Notes: generated by a model from the letters alone, not told the origin. A stretch of DNA of 64,000 bases from Thermovenabulum sp049723235 (GCF_049723235.1 NZ_JBNARB010000002.1:1-64000); one strand, 5' to 3'. Counted from the first letter of the stretch, positions 34,296 through 43,382 are shown. Translations and numbers: made by a program.

Positions 34296-35093
34296 TCAGC
34301 CTCTATAAATTTTTAAAGAATTCTCCCTAATATAATCCGCTGCAAGAGGAGTAATCACTGCATTCTTAGGGATATGGATTTCATCATATTTTCCTTGATA
34401 TATAGTAAGATCTTCTCTCGTAACGATACTTCTCTCAATATATACCTTTTTTACAGGTTTATCTTCCTTGTATTTGTCTTCCAAAGAGGATATTTCATCA
34501 TCTTTTTTATTCAAAAAAAGCGTATTTAATATTTTACATTTTAAATCGGAAGCTTCACACAAAATTACTCCATATTTCTCAATCTTTGTTAAAATTTCAC
34601 TATAAGCATCTCTCAGCCCTTTTCCCATCCAAATAAAACCCATATCCTGCCAGGGTTTTAAACATGGATCTGCGGCATCCTTAGTAGCAAATACAGGAAT
34701 CCCACACATCAGCGCATCAATAATTATTTGAGTAGTTAAATTGTCTAAGAAAAGATTTGCAACCTTTGACGCAGTATTTCTTGTAAGTACCGCAATAACT
34801 ACAGCTTTAAATTCCTTTAAAAATTCTTTTATATTAATATCCTCTTCTCCATCAATAATCACTTTTTCCGCTTCCAATTTTTTAGAAATTTCATCGATAT
34901 CATGTACTTTGGCAGCATTTTCAGTAAACAATAAGGAATAAACGAAGTCCTGTTCTTTTTTAAGTTTAATCAACTGATTTATGGAAACATTCGCATTCAC
35001 TTTTCCACCTGTTACAACTACCAGGATTTTTGTTTTATAATATTTTTTTAAAACCTCTAAGACGATTTCTTTTATTCTTTCCTCTAAATCCAT
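34296..35093 (-). CDS. microcompartment-associated flavoprotein-like protein
   Basis: The protein (about 265 residues from the ATG at 35093) is probably a flavoprotein-family (PF02441-like) fold: ILVVVTGGKVNANVSINQL, VIAVLTRNTASKVANLFLDN, ALMCGIPVFATKDAADP. Such genes occur in several pdu-type loci, near where pduM lies in Salmonella, but the function is not known. It opens with MDLEERIKEIVLEVLKKYY, an amphipathic helix like the targeting peptides of PduD, PduE and PduP, suggesting it is cargo or a core-shell adaptor. Its C-terminus (IPKNAVITPLAADYIRENSLKIYRG) resembles the tail seen in EutQ/EutT-type proteins. An upstream ATG is too close to the ribosome site. Confidence 0.65.
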   Translation of the reverse strand: MDLEERIKEIVLEVLKKYYKTKILVVVTGGKVNANVSINQLIKLKKEQDFVYSLLFTENAAKVHDIDEISKKLEAEKVIIDGEEDINIKEFLKEFKAVVIAVLTRNTASKVANLFLDNLTTQIIIDALMCGIPVFATKDAADPCLKPWQDMGFIWMGKGLRDAYSEILTKIEKYGVILCEASDLKCKILNTLFLNKKDDEISSLEDKYKEDKPVKKVYIERSIVTREDLTIYQGKYDEIHIPKNAVITPLAADYIRENSLKIYRG

Positions 35094-35108
35094 AAATACC
35101 ATCCCCCT

Positions 35109-35924
35109 TTAAGGGCAAGAAAGAGCTATTCCCAAAGGAGTAATGAAAAGCGGGTATTTTGGAACTACAGCTTTAATACCGAGGGTATTTTCTACAATGT
35201 CCTTTAATCCGTAAAGAGCACTTGCACCTCCGACGAGATAAATCGTATCCACATTGAAACCTTTTATATGTCTTTTTATAATTTCCGTTACCTTTTCCAT
35301 TGTTGGTTTCAAAATGGGAAAAAGCTTTTTTTGATTTTTCTCATCCAATTTCATGGTTTCCGCGTCATCAAAAGAAATATTGAAGTGTCCCGATAGCACC
35401 AGGGTAAAATGAGTTCCTCCGGTGGGCTCATCCGCTGTATAAATTACCTTCCCATCCTGTAACACCGATATACCGGTAGTTCCTCCACCGATATCAACAA
35501 CAGCACCCTCTGAAACTCCAAGAACCCTTGCTGCAGCAGTGGGTTCATCTACAATGTTTAATACTTCTAAGCCAGCCGATTCAACTACATACATTGTCGC
35601 TTTTGAATCAGCTATGCCGGTCCCAGGTGGTACAGCACATGCCCCCTTCAAAAGTTCTGTCTGTAATTCTCCATTCAATTCCTCAATCATCTTAGCCACA
35701 ATATTTCTTGCCCCGATAAAGTCGACTACAAGCCCATCCTTAACTACTTGAGCTCTTTGCATTTTTCCTGCTACGGGCTCTCCTTTATCATCGATTACTG
35801 CAACGACTATATTTGCAGTACCTAAATCTACACCTACTCTGTAATTCCCAGCTTTTTTTAAAGGCTGCGAGTTTACACAGGAGGCGAACATCTCACATAA
35901 TTTTTCACCGTATAGACTATTCAT
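35109..35924 (-). CDS. eutJ: EutJ-like Hsp70/actin-fold protein
   Basis: The 271-residue protein is an actin/Hsp70-fold ATPase of the EutJ type: phosphate-1 loop VGVDLGTANIVVAVID, phosphate-2 GAVVDIGGGTTGISVLQDGK, and adenosine motif TIYLVGGASALYGL. EutJ lies in many ethanolamine and propanediol loci and is thought to help fold or assemble compartment enzymes; direct proof is lacking. Here it is embedded in a pdu operon, separately from the PduGH reactivase. It uses a good GGAAGGAG site. Confidence 0.88.
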   Translation of the reverse strand: MNSLYGEKLCEMFASCVNSQPLKKAGNYRVGVDLGTANIVVAVIDDKGEPVAGKMQRAQVVKDGLVVDFIGARNIVAKMIEELNGELQTELLKGACAVPPGTGIADSKATMYVVESAGLEVLNIVDEPTAAARVLGVSEGAVVDIGGGTTGISVLQDGKVIYTADEPTGGTHFTLVLSGHFNISFDDAETMKLDEKNQKKLFPILKPTMEKVTEIIKRHIKGFNVDTIYLVGGASALYGLKDIVENTLGIKAVVPKYPLFITPLGIALSCP

Positions 35925-35961
35925 AAAATTCTCCTTCCGTTTTCAAAGAAAGAATTGAAAC

Positions 35962-36618
35962 TCACTCGATAATAATAAAACCTTTACTTCCGCTTTTTAC
36001 ACCTGAAGCATTAGCCTCATCCGTATCGATATGCATTTCTAAAACAAAATTAGGAGAAACCCTAGCAAGAACTTTATCAAATATTACCCTTCTCTCCCCT
36101 TCTACTAAAACCTTTAAAAAGCTTTTATCCTTAATTCCGTTTTTCTCTGCAAACCACGTTGGAATATGTATGTGACGCATTGCTGCAATTACACCACTTT
36201 CTATTCTTATACCACCCATCGGCCCTACTATAATACATCCAGAAGTTCCTTCATGATTTCCCGAATCTCTTACCAAAGGTTCTATTCCCAGGGTAAAACC
36301 ATCGGTTTTGGAAATTTCTACCTGAGTCTTTTTTCTTACAGGACCTAAAATTCTCACATTTTGTAAAATTCCTTTAGGCCCCACTATCATTACCGTTTCC
36401 TTTGCTGCAAATTCCCCGGGTTGCATCAATTCTCTTAATGGAGTTAATTTATAACCCTTACCAAACAACTTTTCAACATGTTCCGAAGATAAATGAACAT
36501 GCCTTGCAGAGACATTAATTACAACTTCTTCCATCTTTTTTGACTTAAAATCTATTTCAGATTTTACTTTTTCTACTATTTTTTGAACAATTGCATCAAA
36601 GTCATATTCTTTAAACAA
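35962..36618 (-). CDS. pduL: phosphate propanoyltransferase PduL
   Basis: The 218-residue enzyme converts propionyl-CoA and phosphate to propionyl-phosphate and CoA, recycling CoA inside the compartment. Two beta-barrel PduL repeats are seen with the zinc-binding histidines in INVSARHVHLSSEHV and in AAMRHIHIPTWFAEKNG. The N-terminal FKEYDFDAIVQKIVEKVKSEI is an amphipathic targeting helix. The TTG start at 36618 overlaps the stop of the upstream gene and has GAGGTG ahead. Confidence 0.94.
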   Translation of the reverse strand: MFKEYDFDAIVQKIVEKVKSEIDFKSKKMEEVVINVSARHVHLSSEHVEKLFGKGYKLTPLRELMQPGEFAAKETVMIVGPKGILQNVRILGPVRKKTQVEISKTDGFTLGIEPLVRDSGNHEGTSGCIIVGPMGGIRIESGVIAAMRHIHIPTWFAEKNGIKDKSFLKVLVEGERRVIFDKVLARVSPNFVLEMHIDTDEANASGVKSGSKGFIIIE

Positions 36619-37152
36619 TTATTTCACCTCTTCATTAAAATCAGTTTTTACATTCTCCTCTCTTTCTCTGTAATGTATGCACAAACTCCGCGGCTCGCCT
36701 TTTTTTCTCGGGCATTCAGGATCTTTGCACAAGTTACATGTAGGTTCTCTATTTTCAATGTTTGAAATTTCTTCATTCTCATCAGCATTTTTTACTATTT
36801 GAATATCAGTTTTTTCATTTTCTTTAATGCCTTCTTTTTTCTCATCCTTCTTATTTATTTTTTCCTTTTTTTCACTTTCTTCAAAGTAATCTTCTACCTG
36901 ATTATCTGGCCTTGGTATTACGTGAACTGCGTAAACCTTACCTACTCTTTCAGCCGCAGCCTTACCCGCTTCTACCGCAGCTTTTACGGCCCCTACATCG
37001 CCTGTAAATTTTACCGTAGTTAGACCTCCACCTCTTGCAAGTTCATATCCTATTAATTTTACATTTGCAGCCTTTACGCCGGCATCTGCAGCTTCAATTG
37101 CAGCTACCAAACCTACCGTTTCAATTAAACCTAAAGCTTTCTTTTCCTGCAC
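36619..37152 (-). CDS. pduK: BMC shell protein with cysteine-containing extension (PduK-like)
   Basis: The first 90 residues are a canonical hexamer-forming BMC domain (ALGLIETVGLVAAIEAADAGVKAANVKLIGYELARGGGLTTVKFTGDVGAVKAAVEAG pattern). The next 85 are a charged Lys/Glu linker and a cysteine cluster, CNLCKDPECPRKKGEPRSLC, i.e. C-x2-C-x4-C-x10-C. PduK proteins carry such extensions and an iron-sulfur cluster has been suggested. GTG start with AAGGAGGG. It would be a minor facet component that could expose a metal cluster on one shell face. Confidence 0.9.
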   Translation of the reverse strand: MQEKKALGLIETVGLVAAIEAADAGVKAANVKLIGYELARGGGLTTVKFTGDVGAVKAAVEAGKAAAERVGKVYAVHVIPRPDNQVEDYFEESEKKEKINKKDEKKEGIKENEKTDIQIVKNADENEEISNIENREPTCNLCKDPECPRKKGEPRSLCIHYREREENVKTDFNEEVK

Positions 37153-37167
37153 AATCTCCCTCCTTTT

Positions 37168-37524
37168 TTAAAATTTTAGCGGCATATTTTTAACAAGCCT
37201 CGCTGCATTTGCTCCTAATAATCTATATTCATCAATAGTGCCCAAGTTGGGATAAATTTTCATGATGGGTCTGCTATAAGGCATTTTGGCATGTTGAAGT
37301 ACGCAAATCCCATCTTTCCCTATGAATATTCCAATATTAACCCTCGAATCTCTTGCAGCATTCACTGCCATGTATTCCGGTTCTTCACCGAATTTTAAAT
37401 CGATTTCAAAGGGTACACCTTCTTCTTCCAATCCTTCACATATTCTTTTTAAAAAAGGTTTTACCGAATCCTTATCTTCACAATAAATTTTCACCGCAGG
37501 CTTTATTTCTTCAAAAACCCTCAT
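37168..37524 (-). CDS. pduH: diol dehydratase reactivase small subunit PduH
   Basis: The 118-residue protein is the small subunit of the diol/glycerol dehydratase-reactivating factor, which swaps damaged cobalamin out of the enzyme with ATP. Family marks are IYCEDKDSVKPFLKRICEGLEEEGVPFEI and YMAVNAARDSRVNIGIFIGKDGICVLQHAKMP. It overlaps nothing and sits 1 bp after pduG, its partner. Confidence 0.93.
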   Translation of the reverse strand: MRVFEEIKPAVKIYCEDKDSVKPFLKRICEGLEEEGVPFEIDLKFGEEPEYMAVNAARDSRVNIGIFIGKDGICVLQHAKMPYSRPIMKIYPNLGTIDEYRLLGANAARLVKNMPLKF

Positions 37525-37525
37525 T

Positions 37526-39337
37526 TTAATTATCCCACCCCGAAAGCACTAACCCCGTTGCTACGGCATTTCTTGGCCCTTCTGTTCCCCTGATATTTCC
37601 TCTTCCCGCAACAATTCCGAAATTTGCCAATGTATCCGAAATCATCTCTGGGATTTCAAAATCCAAAGCTGAACCCCCTACCATTATTACAAAATCAATT
37701 AATCTTATATTACCTGAAGGTGCTACCTTAGAAAGAGCTCTAATAGCATTTGTAACGAATACTTTTTTCTTTGCATTACGCCTTACTTCCCTTATTTTTT
37801 CCATATGTAATTCTGCTGGTAGAGGAATTAAATCTCCCTCTTTCAATAAACATACTCTTGCAAAGGTTTGGGGGTCCAGGGGTTTATCAAAAAACCTGAC
37901 CGTCCCATCTTCAAGCCTTATGGAAAACAGGCTTTCTACTTTTGCAACGGGGTAGCGTTTTATATCTTCAACCATTTGTTTATCGGAAATACCTAATTCT
38001 GCAGCAATTAACATGTTTACCATTTCTCCGGCTCCCGCAAGGTGAACGCTTTTCACTTCTCTTTTTTTGTTCATTAATGCAGCATCGGTAGAACCTCCGC
38101 CTAAATCGAGTATTGCAACGGGAACATCGGTGCCCGGTGTTGTTAAAGCTCCTAAAATTGCCATATTAGCCTCTACACCTGCTATTTCAACAGGAATATT
38201 TAACTCTTTTTCTACTTTTTCAGCTACTTTTTCCATTGGCAGTTTTGAGCTCTTTACCATTGCTGCTATAGCTACTGCATCTTCCGAAAAAAACTCATTT
38301 GCAATACCTCCGGTTACTTTTTGATGTACAAGGGTATCAACTGCTAAAATATCTTGAATTTTTATTTCCTTTTGATTTTGAAAGGTTACATCAGCCATAA
38401 TTTCCTTTACCCTTGAAATCAAGCCACCAACATTTGTAGAAGGAGCTCCTTCAGCATCAACTAAGGGCCAAATCTGTTCTACCGCCTGCATTACCTTTTC
38501 GGCGCCTTCTTCCAAATCCACAAATACAGTAGAATTCGGCCCTTTCAATTTTAAGCTTCCTGCAGGTATTTTTCTTTCCTGCACATCTCCCTGCGGAGTT
38601 TTTATTACAACAGCTGAACGGTTTCCTATTAGCGCTCTTGCAATGGGTACCACATTTTTTGTCTCTTCAGGGTTTAAATTAAAAACAGATGCTATTCCGT
38701 AAGGATTTGAAAGAGTTTTAATACTAAATCCCTGTTCCGCCACTTCTACACATGCCTGCATGTTTAACGGCACCTTTTCAATAAGGGCAACTTCATCCAC
38801 AATAGGAATTTTTTTTATTAACCTGTTTGAAATTAACACTCCGTCATCTTTTTGAACTATAGCTCCTTGAACATCAATACCCTTTCCCAATGCCTGATTT
38901 ATTATTCTTGCTGCATCCTCGTAATCCACATTCTTCGGCACTACAGCTATTACCTTTTCACCGGGTTTTTGCAAAGATAATTCGAATATGGGGGTAGTCT
39001 TACCTACCCCCAATCCTACTCCACCCGGTGTCGATGGATTGTGACCGATCATTGTAGATTCGGTAATAATCGTTTCCGTTATCGCTTCCATTGCTACATC
39101 AGCAATTACAGGTGTAGCTTCATTTAACCTTAAAAGCTTTACGTCCTTCATATCTATCCTGGCTTTTTTTACAGCATTTTCTAAAGCAAATCTTATACCC
39201 ACTACGTTGTCCGGCGTTCCCTTTATACCTGTAGTTTTTGAAATACCGCTTGCTAAAAACACTGGCTTGTTGTTAATGATCTTTGCAAGAGCAACTTCAG
39301 TGGTATTATTTCCAATATCGACACCTGCAATAATCAT
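37526..39337 (-). CDS. pduG: diol dehydratase reactivase large subunit PduG
   Basis: The 603-residue ATPase subunit has an Hsp70/actin-like fold: IAGVDIGNNTTEVALAK at the start, VPVAILDLGGGSTDAALMN in the middle and MVGGSALDFEIPEMISDTLA near the end. With PduH it exchanges the inactivated cofactor of PduCDE for free adenosylcobalamin. Its position between pduE and pduH is standard. The full family length is present. Confidence 0.96.
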   Translation of the reverse strand: MIIAGVDIGNNTTEVALAKIINNKPVFLASGISKTTGIKGTPDNVVGIRFALENAVKKARIDMKDVKLLRLNEATPVIADVAMEAITETIITESTMIGHNPSTPGGVGLGVGKTTPIFELSLQKPGEKVIAVVPKNVDYEDAARIINQALGKGIDVQGAIVQKDDGVLISNRLIKKIPIVDEVALIEKVPLNMQACVEVAEQGFSIKTLSNPYGIASVFNLNPEETKNVVPIARALIGNRSAVVIKTPQGDVQERKIPAGSLKLKGPNSTVFVDLEEGAEKVMQAVEQIWPLVDAEGAPSTNVGGLISRVKEIMADVTFQNQKEIKIQDILAVDTLVHQKVTGGIANEFFSEDAVAIAAMVKSSKLPMEKVAEKVEKELNIPVEIAGVEANMAILGALTTPGTDVPVAILDLGGGSTDAALMNKKREVKSVHLAGAGEMVNMLIAAELGISDKQMVEDIKRYPVAKVESLFSIRLEDGTVRFFDKPLDPQTFARVCLLKEGDLIPLPAELHMEKIREVRRNAKKKVFVTNAIRALSKVAPSGNIRLIDFVIMVGGSALDFEIPEMISDTLANFGIVAGRGNIRGTEGPRNAVATGLVLSGWDN

Positions 39338-39376
39338 TTTTATGCCCCCAAAAATTTATTTCGTATAATTATTTCT

Positions 39377-39901
39377 TTACTCCATTCCCTTTAATCTCTT
39401 TCTTCTTTCGTATACATCTGCGGCTTCTCTTACAAAAGCAGCGCAAATCGGTGCATCAAATTTTTTTTCTAACTCTTCTGCTATAGCTAATAATTCTTCT
39501 TTTGTGGATCTATAAGGTCTTAAGGCATTGTATATTTCCAATATCCTTTCATCGGGCACCCTGGTAAGCTCTGCAGCCCTCCTCAAATTGTTTGCAAATT
39601 GTTTTCTTCCTACTTTCTCCGCAATTTCTGCCTGCATTAAAAGAGTTTCAGGAGAAATCCTTAAATCGTCTGCTTTAACATTTCCTTTAAGCACTTCTTC
39701 AAGGGTTATATTAGTAAAACTTTTCCCCGTAGCTGACTTCAAAAGTTCGGGATGTTTCTGGGATAAGGGGTAATCTTTGTTAGGTTCTAAACCAAATCTT
39801 TCTCCGCACTTTTTCGGTTCTGTTTTAACCTCTTCTTTTTTTCCTCCCAATTCTTTTAAAACCTGTCTTACTATTTCTTCAAGGGATTTTTCATCTATCA
39901 T
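39377..39901 (-). CDS. pduE: diol/glycerol dehydratase small subunit PduE
   Basis: The 174-residue small subunit completes the (alpha beta gamma)2 enzyme. Family marks are KDYPLSQKHPELLKSATGKSFTNITLEEVLKGNVKADDLRISPETLLMQAEIAEKVGRKQFANNLRRAAEL in pattern and ERILEIYNALRPYRSTKEEL. The N-terminal MIDEKSLEEIVRQVLKEL is a compartment-targeting helix. The ATG at 39901 overlaps the pduD stop (TGATG) with AAAGGAGG ahead, implying coupled translation. Confidence 0.95.
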   Translation of the reverse strand: MIDEKSLEEIVRQVLKELGGKKEEVKTEPKKCGERFGLEPNKDYPLSQKHPELLKSATGKSFTNITLEEVLKGNVKADDLRISPETLLMQAEIAEKVGRKQFANNLRRAAELTRVPDERILEIYNALRPYRSTKEELLAIAEELEKKFDAPICAAFVREAADVYERRKRLKGME

Positions 39902-40575
39902 CAATTTACGCCTCCTTTGCCGAAGGATACCTTGAGCTCGATGGGTTTTGAACCTGGTTTTACAAACTGGGTCTCGAAGTTATGCATTACAGCAGCTTTT
40001 GCCTGAAATTTTGGCCTTGCCATCTGGTCGTTCATAACAGGTACAGGCGTAGGGGATTCACCTTTAGCGTAAAGTGCCGCATTTTTCCCTATAGCCCTAT
40101 AGGTATCGAGGGTTAAAACAGGACATTGAGGAAAAAGTTCAAGATTATTTAAGGGCTGCAGATCTTTATGATGTATTACCGTTGTTCCTCTTGATTGAAT
40201 TCCGATACCCACTCCTGAACCTGAAAGCTTTGCTGCGGTATGGGCGATGAAAGCTACATCAGCAGTATGTTTTACTCTAATTATTCTTGCTCTCAACCCT
40301 TCTTCAGCAATACCTGCCATAATTTCCCGTAATATATCCGAAAGTGGTATACCTACGATATTCTCGTGAAATTTGACTCCAAAGGCGGGCGAAATTCCTA
40401 TTACAACTTCATCTTCTTTGGCTCCCTTTTGTGCAGGACCAACTTCTTCCAAAATAAGTTCTCTACCTTCTGGTTTGAAAGAAACCGTTTTTTCTGTCAA
40501 ATCTGTTTTTTCAGTTGATAACCTTTTTAATACCTCTTTTACTACTTCTTCAACAAGAACTTCGGTATTAATCAT
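39901..40575 (-). CDS. pduD: diol/glycerol dehydratase medium subunit PduD
   Basis: The 224-residue medium subunit contributes to cobalamin binding. Recognisable blocks are DEVVIGISPAFGVKFHENIVGIPLSDILREIMAGIAEEGLRARIIRV and SGSGVGIGIQSRGTTVIHHKDLQPLNNLELFPQCPVL. The first 20 residues (INTEVLVEEVVKEVLKRL) form an amphipathic helix used to target the enzyme into the shell. It is 3 bp after pduC. Confidence 0.95.
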   Translation of the reverse strand: MINTEVLVEEVVKEVLKRLSTEKTDLTEKTVSFKPEGRELILEEVGPAQKGAKEDEVVIGISPAFGVKFHENIVGIPLSDILREIMAGIAEEGLRARIIRVKHTADVAFIAHTAAKLSGSGVGIGIQSRGTTVIHHKDLQPLNNLELFPQCPVLTLDTYRAIGKNAALYAKGESPTPVPVMNDQMARPKFQAKAAVMHNFETQFVKPGSKPIELKVSFGKGGVN

Positions 40576-40578
40576 TAC

Positions 40579-42261
40579 TTACGCCCTCCCTTCCTTTTTG
40601 TCGAAATCTTCGGGCTTTAATGCTTGAGGAATATTTTTGATTTCATTCCATCTATCTGCAGATAGCCTGTAACCGGTTCCCGGGCCTTTATAATCATTAG
40701 GATTATTTACCGCTGAGTCGATATTAAAATTCCTGTCAAGGACTGCGGAAGTATGTAGATAGTCTCCGGCAATTCTTTGCTTTAACATGTTGAGTATATT
40801 TTCTGCGACATCTTTAAATCCGCTTTCAACAAGGGCTTTTACAATATCAAGCCCCGTAACACCTCTATTCATTAGCTCGGTAGCTGCTTTAATATCTTCG
40901 TTTACATCCCTCAAAGGCATATCCTTTGAACCGTGAGCATAGGTTGCAGCTTCAACCTCTTCATCGGTAATAGGTGGAAGCCCAAGCTTTTTAAATACTG
41001 CCTGTAAAGCTCTGGCAGCTTTATTTCTTACAGCAATTACCTCTTCCTCCGTTACGGGTTTTAATCCTCCATCTACCATCAAATCCCTTTGAAGTGCAAG
41101 ATAATCATCTACATCTTCAATGTCAAAATTTGAACCGGCGAACATATTGTCGTAGTTTGGAACAGCACTGTAACCGGAGAAAATAAGGTCGGTACCGGGC
41201 AGCATCAAAAGCAGGGTCCTCGCAGTGCGTCTTATATCAGAATGAGAAAAAGTCTGGTCACTACCCGATGCAACTTCGAGGTCGAGCATAGTAGTAATTA
41301 AGTTTTCTGCTGCCACAATTCTTATACCCGAAGGAACAGCTCCAGGAACTCCTATACAGCTAATGGAACCGTTCTGTAACCCTTGTACACCCGCTCCTCG
41401 TGTTATCATGATACACCTTGCTTCAAGGTAAAGCATGGACTTGCCTTCAGCATAGCCCATCTGAACTTCAGAGCCCGTGCCCGACGTAAATCTCATCTTT
41501 AAACCGCGAGAGGCATATGCCGAAGCAAGAAACGCTTTTGACCAGGGTGTATCGTCTCCATCCACAAAAACCTGTTCCGTGCCGTATACTGAAATGGTTT
41601 CAGCATAGGATGTAAATCCCCTCATACCGATAGTCAGCTCAAAGGCTTCTTCGAGAGCACACTGAGTTAAAACTCCTCCTCTACCTGTTTGAGAACCAAT
41701 AAGCAAAGCTAAAGCATTGAAGGGAGCATATCTTGTAATACCTACTGTGGTTTCTTCTTCATCAAAACCTCTTAAAGCGCCTTCTGCTGCATCTGCTGCT
41801 ATTAGCACGGGGTTATCCCTTAAATTCGTTACATGACACTGATTGCCTGGTCTTTTCCTTGCACGCATTTTCTGAATTGCCATCATAATTTCAACAACAT
41901 TTAATTGTTTGACAACATCAACAATTTTTGCGGGTGTAAGCCCGCTTGCTATTTTTATTACCTCTTCTCTCGGAACATTTACATCGACTAACATTTTTGC
42001 TATATCCAAGCTGTCCATTTTCATCGCTTTTTCTGCCATTTCGATATCTATAGCGTAATCGGCAATGAACTGCTCGATCATATCAAAGTCTTCTCTTTTT
42101 TTGCCATCCATTTCAACGATCTTTCCGTTTTCTATTTTTATACTGGGCTTTGGATCGTTGGGGCTATCCACCGCTATTAATCCTACTTCCGGCCATTCAG
42201 CTACAAATCCATCTTTATTGACGGGCCTTTCGGCCAACACTTGAAAGCGTTTGGACTTCAA
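40579..42261 (-). CDS. pduC: diol/glycerol dehydratase large subunit PduC
   Basis: The 560-residue catalytic subunit is a TIM barrel that, with adenosylcobalamin, converts 1,2-propanediol to propionaldehyde or glycerol to 3-hydroxypropionaldehyde. Near-identity to characterised PduC shows in ITRYAPFNALALLIGSQTG, TSYAETISVYGTEQVFVDGDDTPWSKAFLASAYASRGLKMR and HSDIRRTARTLLLMLPGTDLIFSGYSAVPNYDNMFAGSNFD in pattern. The sequence alone does not separate diol from glycerol preference. TTG start with GGAGGGC six bases ahead. Confidence 0.97.
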   Translation of the reverse strand: MKSKRFQVLAERPVNKDGFVAEWPEVGLIAVDSPNDPKPSIKIENGKIVEMDGKKREDFDMIEQFIADYAIDIEMAEKAMKMDSLDIAKMLVDVNVPREEVIKIASGLTPAKIVDVVKQLNVVEIMMAIQKMRARKRPGNQCHVTNLRDNPVLIAADAAEGALRGFDEEETTVGITRYAPFNALALLIGSQTGRGGVLTQCALEEAFELTIGMRGFTSYAETISVYGTEQVFVDGDDTPWSKAFLASAYASRGLKMRFTSGTGSEVQMGYAEGKSMLYLEARCIMITRGAGVQGLQNGSISCIGVPGAVPSGIRIVAAENLITTMLDLEVASGSDQTFSHSDIRRTARTLLLMLPGTDLIFSGYSAVPNYDNMFAGSNFDIEDVDDYLALQRDLMVDGGLKPVTEEEVIAVRNKAARALQAVFKKLGLPPITDEEVEAATYAHGSKDMPLRDVNEDIKAATELMNRGVTGLDIVKALVESGFKDVAENILNMLKQRIAGDYLHTSAVLDRNFNIDSAVNNPNDYKGPGTGYRLSADRWNEIKNIPQALKPEDFDKKEGRA

Positions 42262-42291
42262 GCTAAAGCCCTCCTTCCCTTTCCAATAAAA

Positions 42292-43071
42292 TTAAATGTA
42301 CGGTACTCCCAATGATTTTGGTTCTTCTCCTAAGGTAGCAAGTAATTTTTTACCCACTTCCCTTGCCGCAATCAACGCCTGTCTTACAGCACCGGAATCC
42401 CCGGAAATAAACAGAATGGCTTCATTTGAAAAGCTCGTTCCCTTTGCGGGACTTGCATAACCTACCACATCTACTTCCGCTGCTTTGACTGCCGTATCGC
42501 AGCAGACAACCCCTATGGCTGCAGGAGCACCGACGATTAAACCAAATGCTTTTCCTAAGGGAGCGCCAAAAGCTTTTTCTATAGCATAACTTGCCCTTGC
42601 GGTATATTGAAATTCAAGATGACCCGCATCATTAGCATAAACATCCCCGAAGGTTCTCGGAAGTTCCTTTAAAGCCACTTCAATTGCTCTTCTTGCGTCT
42701 GAAACTTCCTCTGCCCCGAATATAATTAAACAACCGTGACCTGCCCCACCTTTGGTATCTCTTGCAAGTTCCACTGAAATAATCTCGGTATTTGTGGCCT
42801 TTACCGCTTCGTCAGCTGCCATTATTTGAGGTCCTGCTCCGGTTCTACCGCCTAAAATCCCAATCGAACGGAATCTTTTGTCAAGACCCATTTTTTCTTG
42901 AAGTTCGGAATCGATATTTGCTATTACTAGCCCTATGGTATCGCCAATGGAAGTTCCTACAAATTCCGTAATGCCGGGATTTGTTAATGCCGGTCCAGCA
43001 GTTTTTTTCTCTTCTTTACCTACTTTATCAAGTACCTCCTGCACCACTTTCTTAATCATCAATTCATCCAC
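42292..43071 (-). CDS. pduB: trimeric microcompartment shell protein PduB
   Basis: The 259-residue protein has two BMC domains (about 40-140 and 150-255) with EFVGTSIGDTIGLVIANIDSELQ and KAFGLIVGAPAAIGVVCCDTAVKAAEVDVVGYASPAKGTSFSNEA in pattern, forming trimers with a gated pore. The N-terminal MDELMIKKVVQEVLDKVGKEE helix corresponds to the PduB extension that tethers the enzyme core to the shell in Salmonella. GTG start with AGGAGGT. Confidence 0.95.
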   Translation of the reverse strand: MDELMIKKVVQEVLDKVGKEEKKTAGPALTNPGITEFVGTSIGDTIGLVIANIDSELQEKMGLDKRFRSIGILGGRTGAGPQIMAADEAVKATNTEIISVELARDTKGGAGHGCLIIFGAEEVSDARRAIEVALKELPRTFGDVYANDAGHLEFQYTARASYAIEKAFGAPLGKAFGLIVGAPAAIGVVCCDTAVKAAEVDVVGYASPAKGTSFSNEAILFISGDSGAVRQALIAAREVGKKLLATLGEEPKSLGVPYI

Positions 43072-43103
43072 CTTATTTCACCTCCTGAAAAATTTTCATT
43101 AAT

Positions 43104-43382
43104 TTATTCAGCTTTTGGAAGAATTTTCTCAACATCGCTGTGAGGACGCGGAATGACATGGACAGACACTACTTCCCCTACTTTTCTTGCCGCTGCAGCA
43201 CCGGCATCGGTAGCAGCTTTTGTAGCACCTACATCACCGCGAACCATTACCGTAACAAGTCCTGACCCTATCTTTTCATAACCGATAAGCTTTACGTTTG
43301 CAGCCTTTACCATAGCATCCGCTGCTTCGATAGCTGGAATTAAACCTTTTGTTTCCACCATACCCAATGCTTCACCGTTCAT
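43104..43382 (-). CDS. pduA: hexameric microcompartment shell protein PduA
   Basis: The 92-residue single BMC-domain protein forms the main flat hexamers of the shell. EALGMVETKGLIPAIEAADAMVKAANVKLIGYEK and GSGLVTVMVRGDVGATKAATDAGAAAARKVGEVVSVHVIPRPH match PduA/PduJ in pattern; the GSG segment lines the pore for substrate entry. It is the first gene of the operon and follows the divergent promoter region. No separate pduJ is found in the window. Confidence 0.96.
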   Translation of the reverse strand: MNGEALGMVETKGLIPAIEAADAMVKAANVKLIGYEKIGSGLVTVMVRGDVGATKAATDAGAAAARKVGEVVSVHVIPRPHSDVEKILPKAE

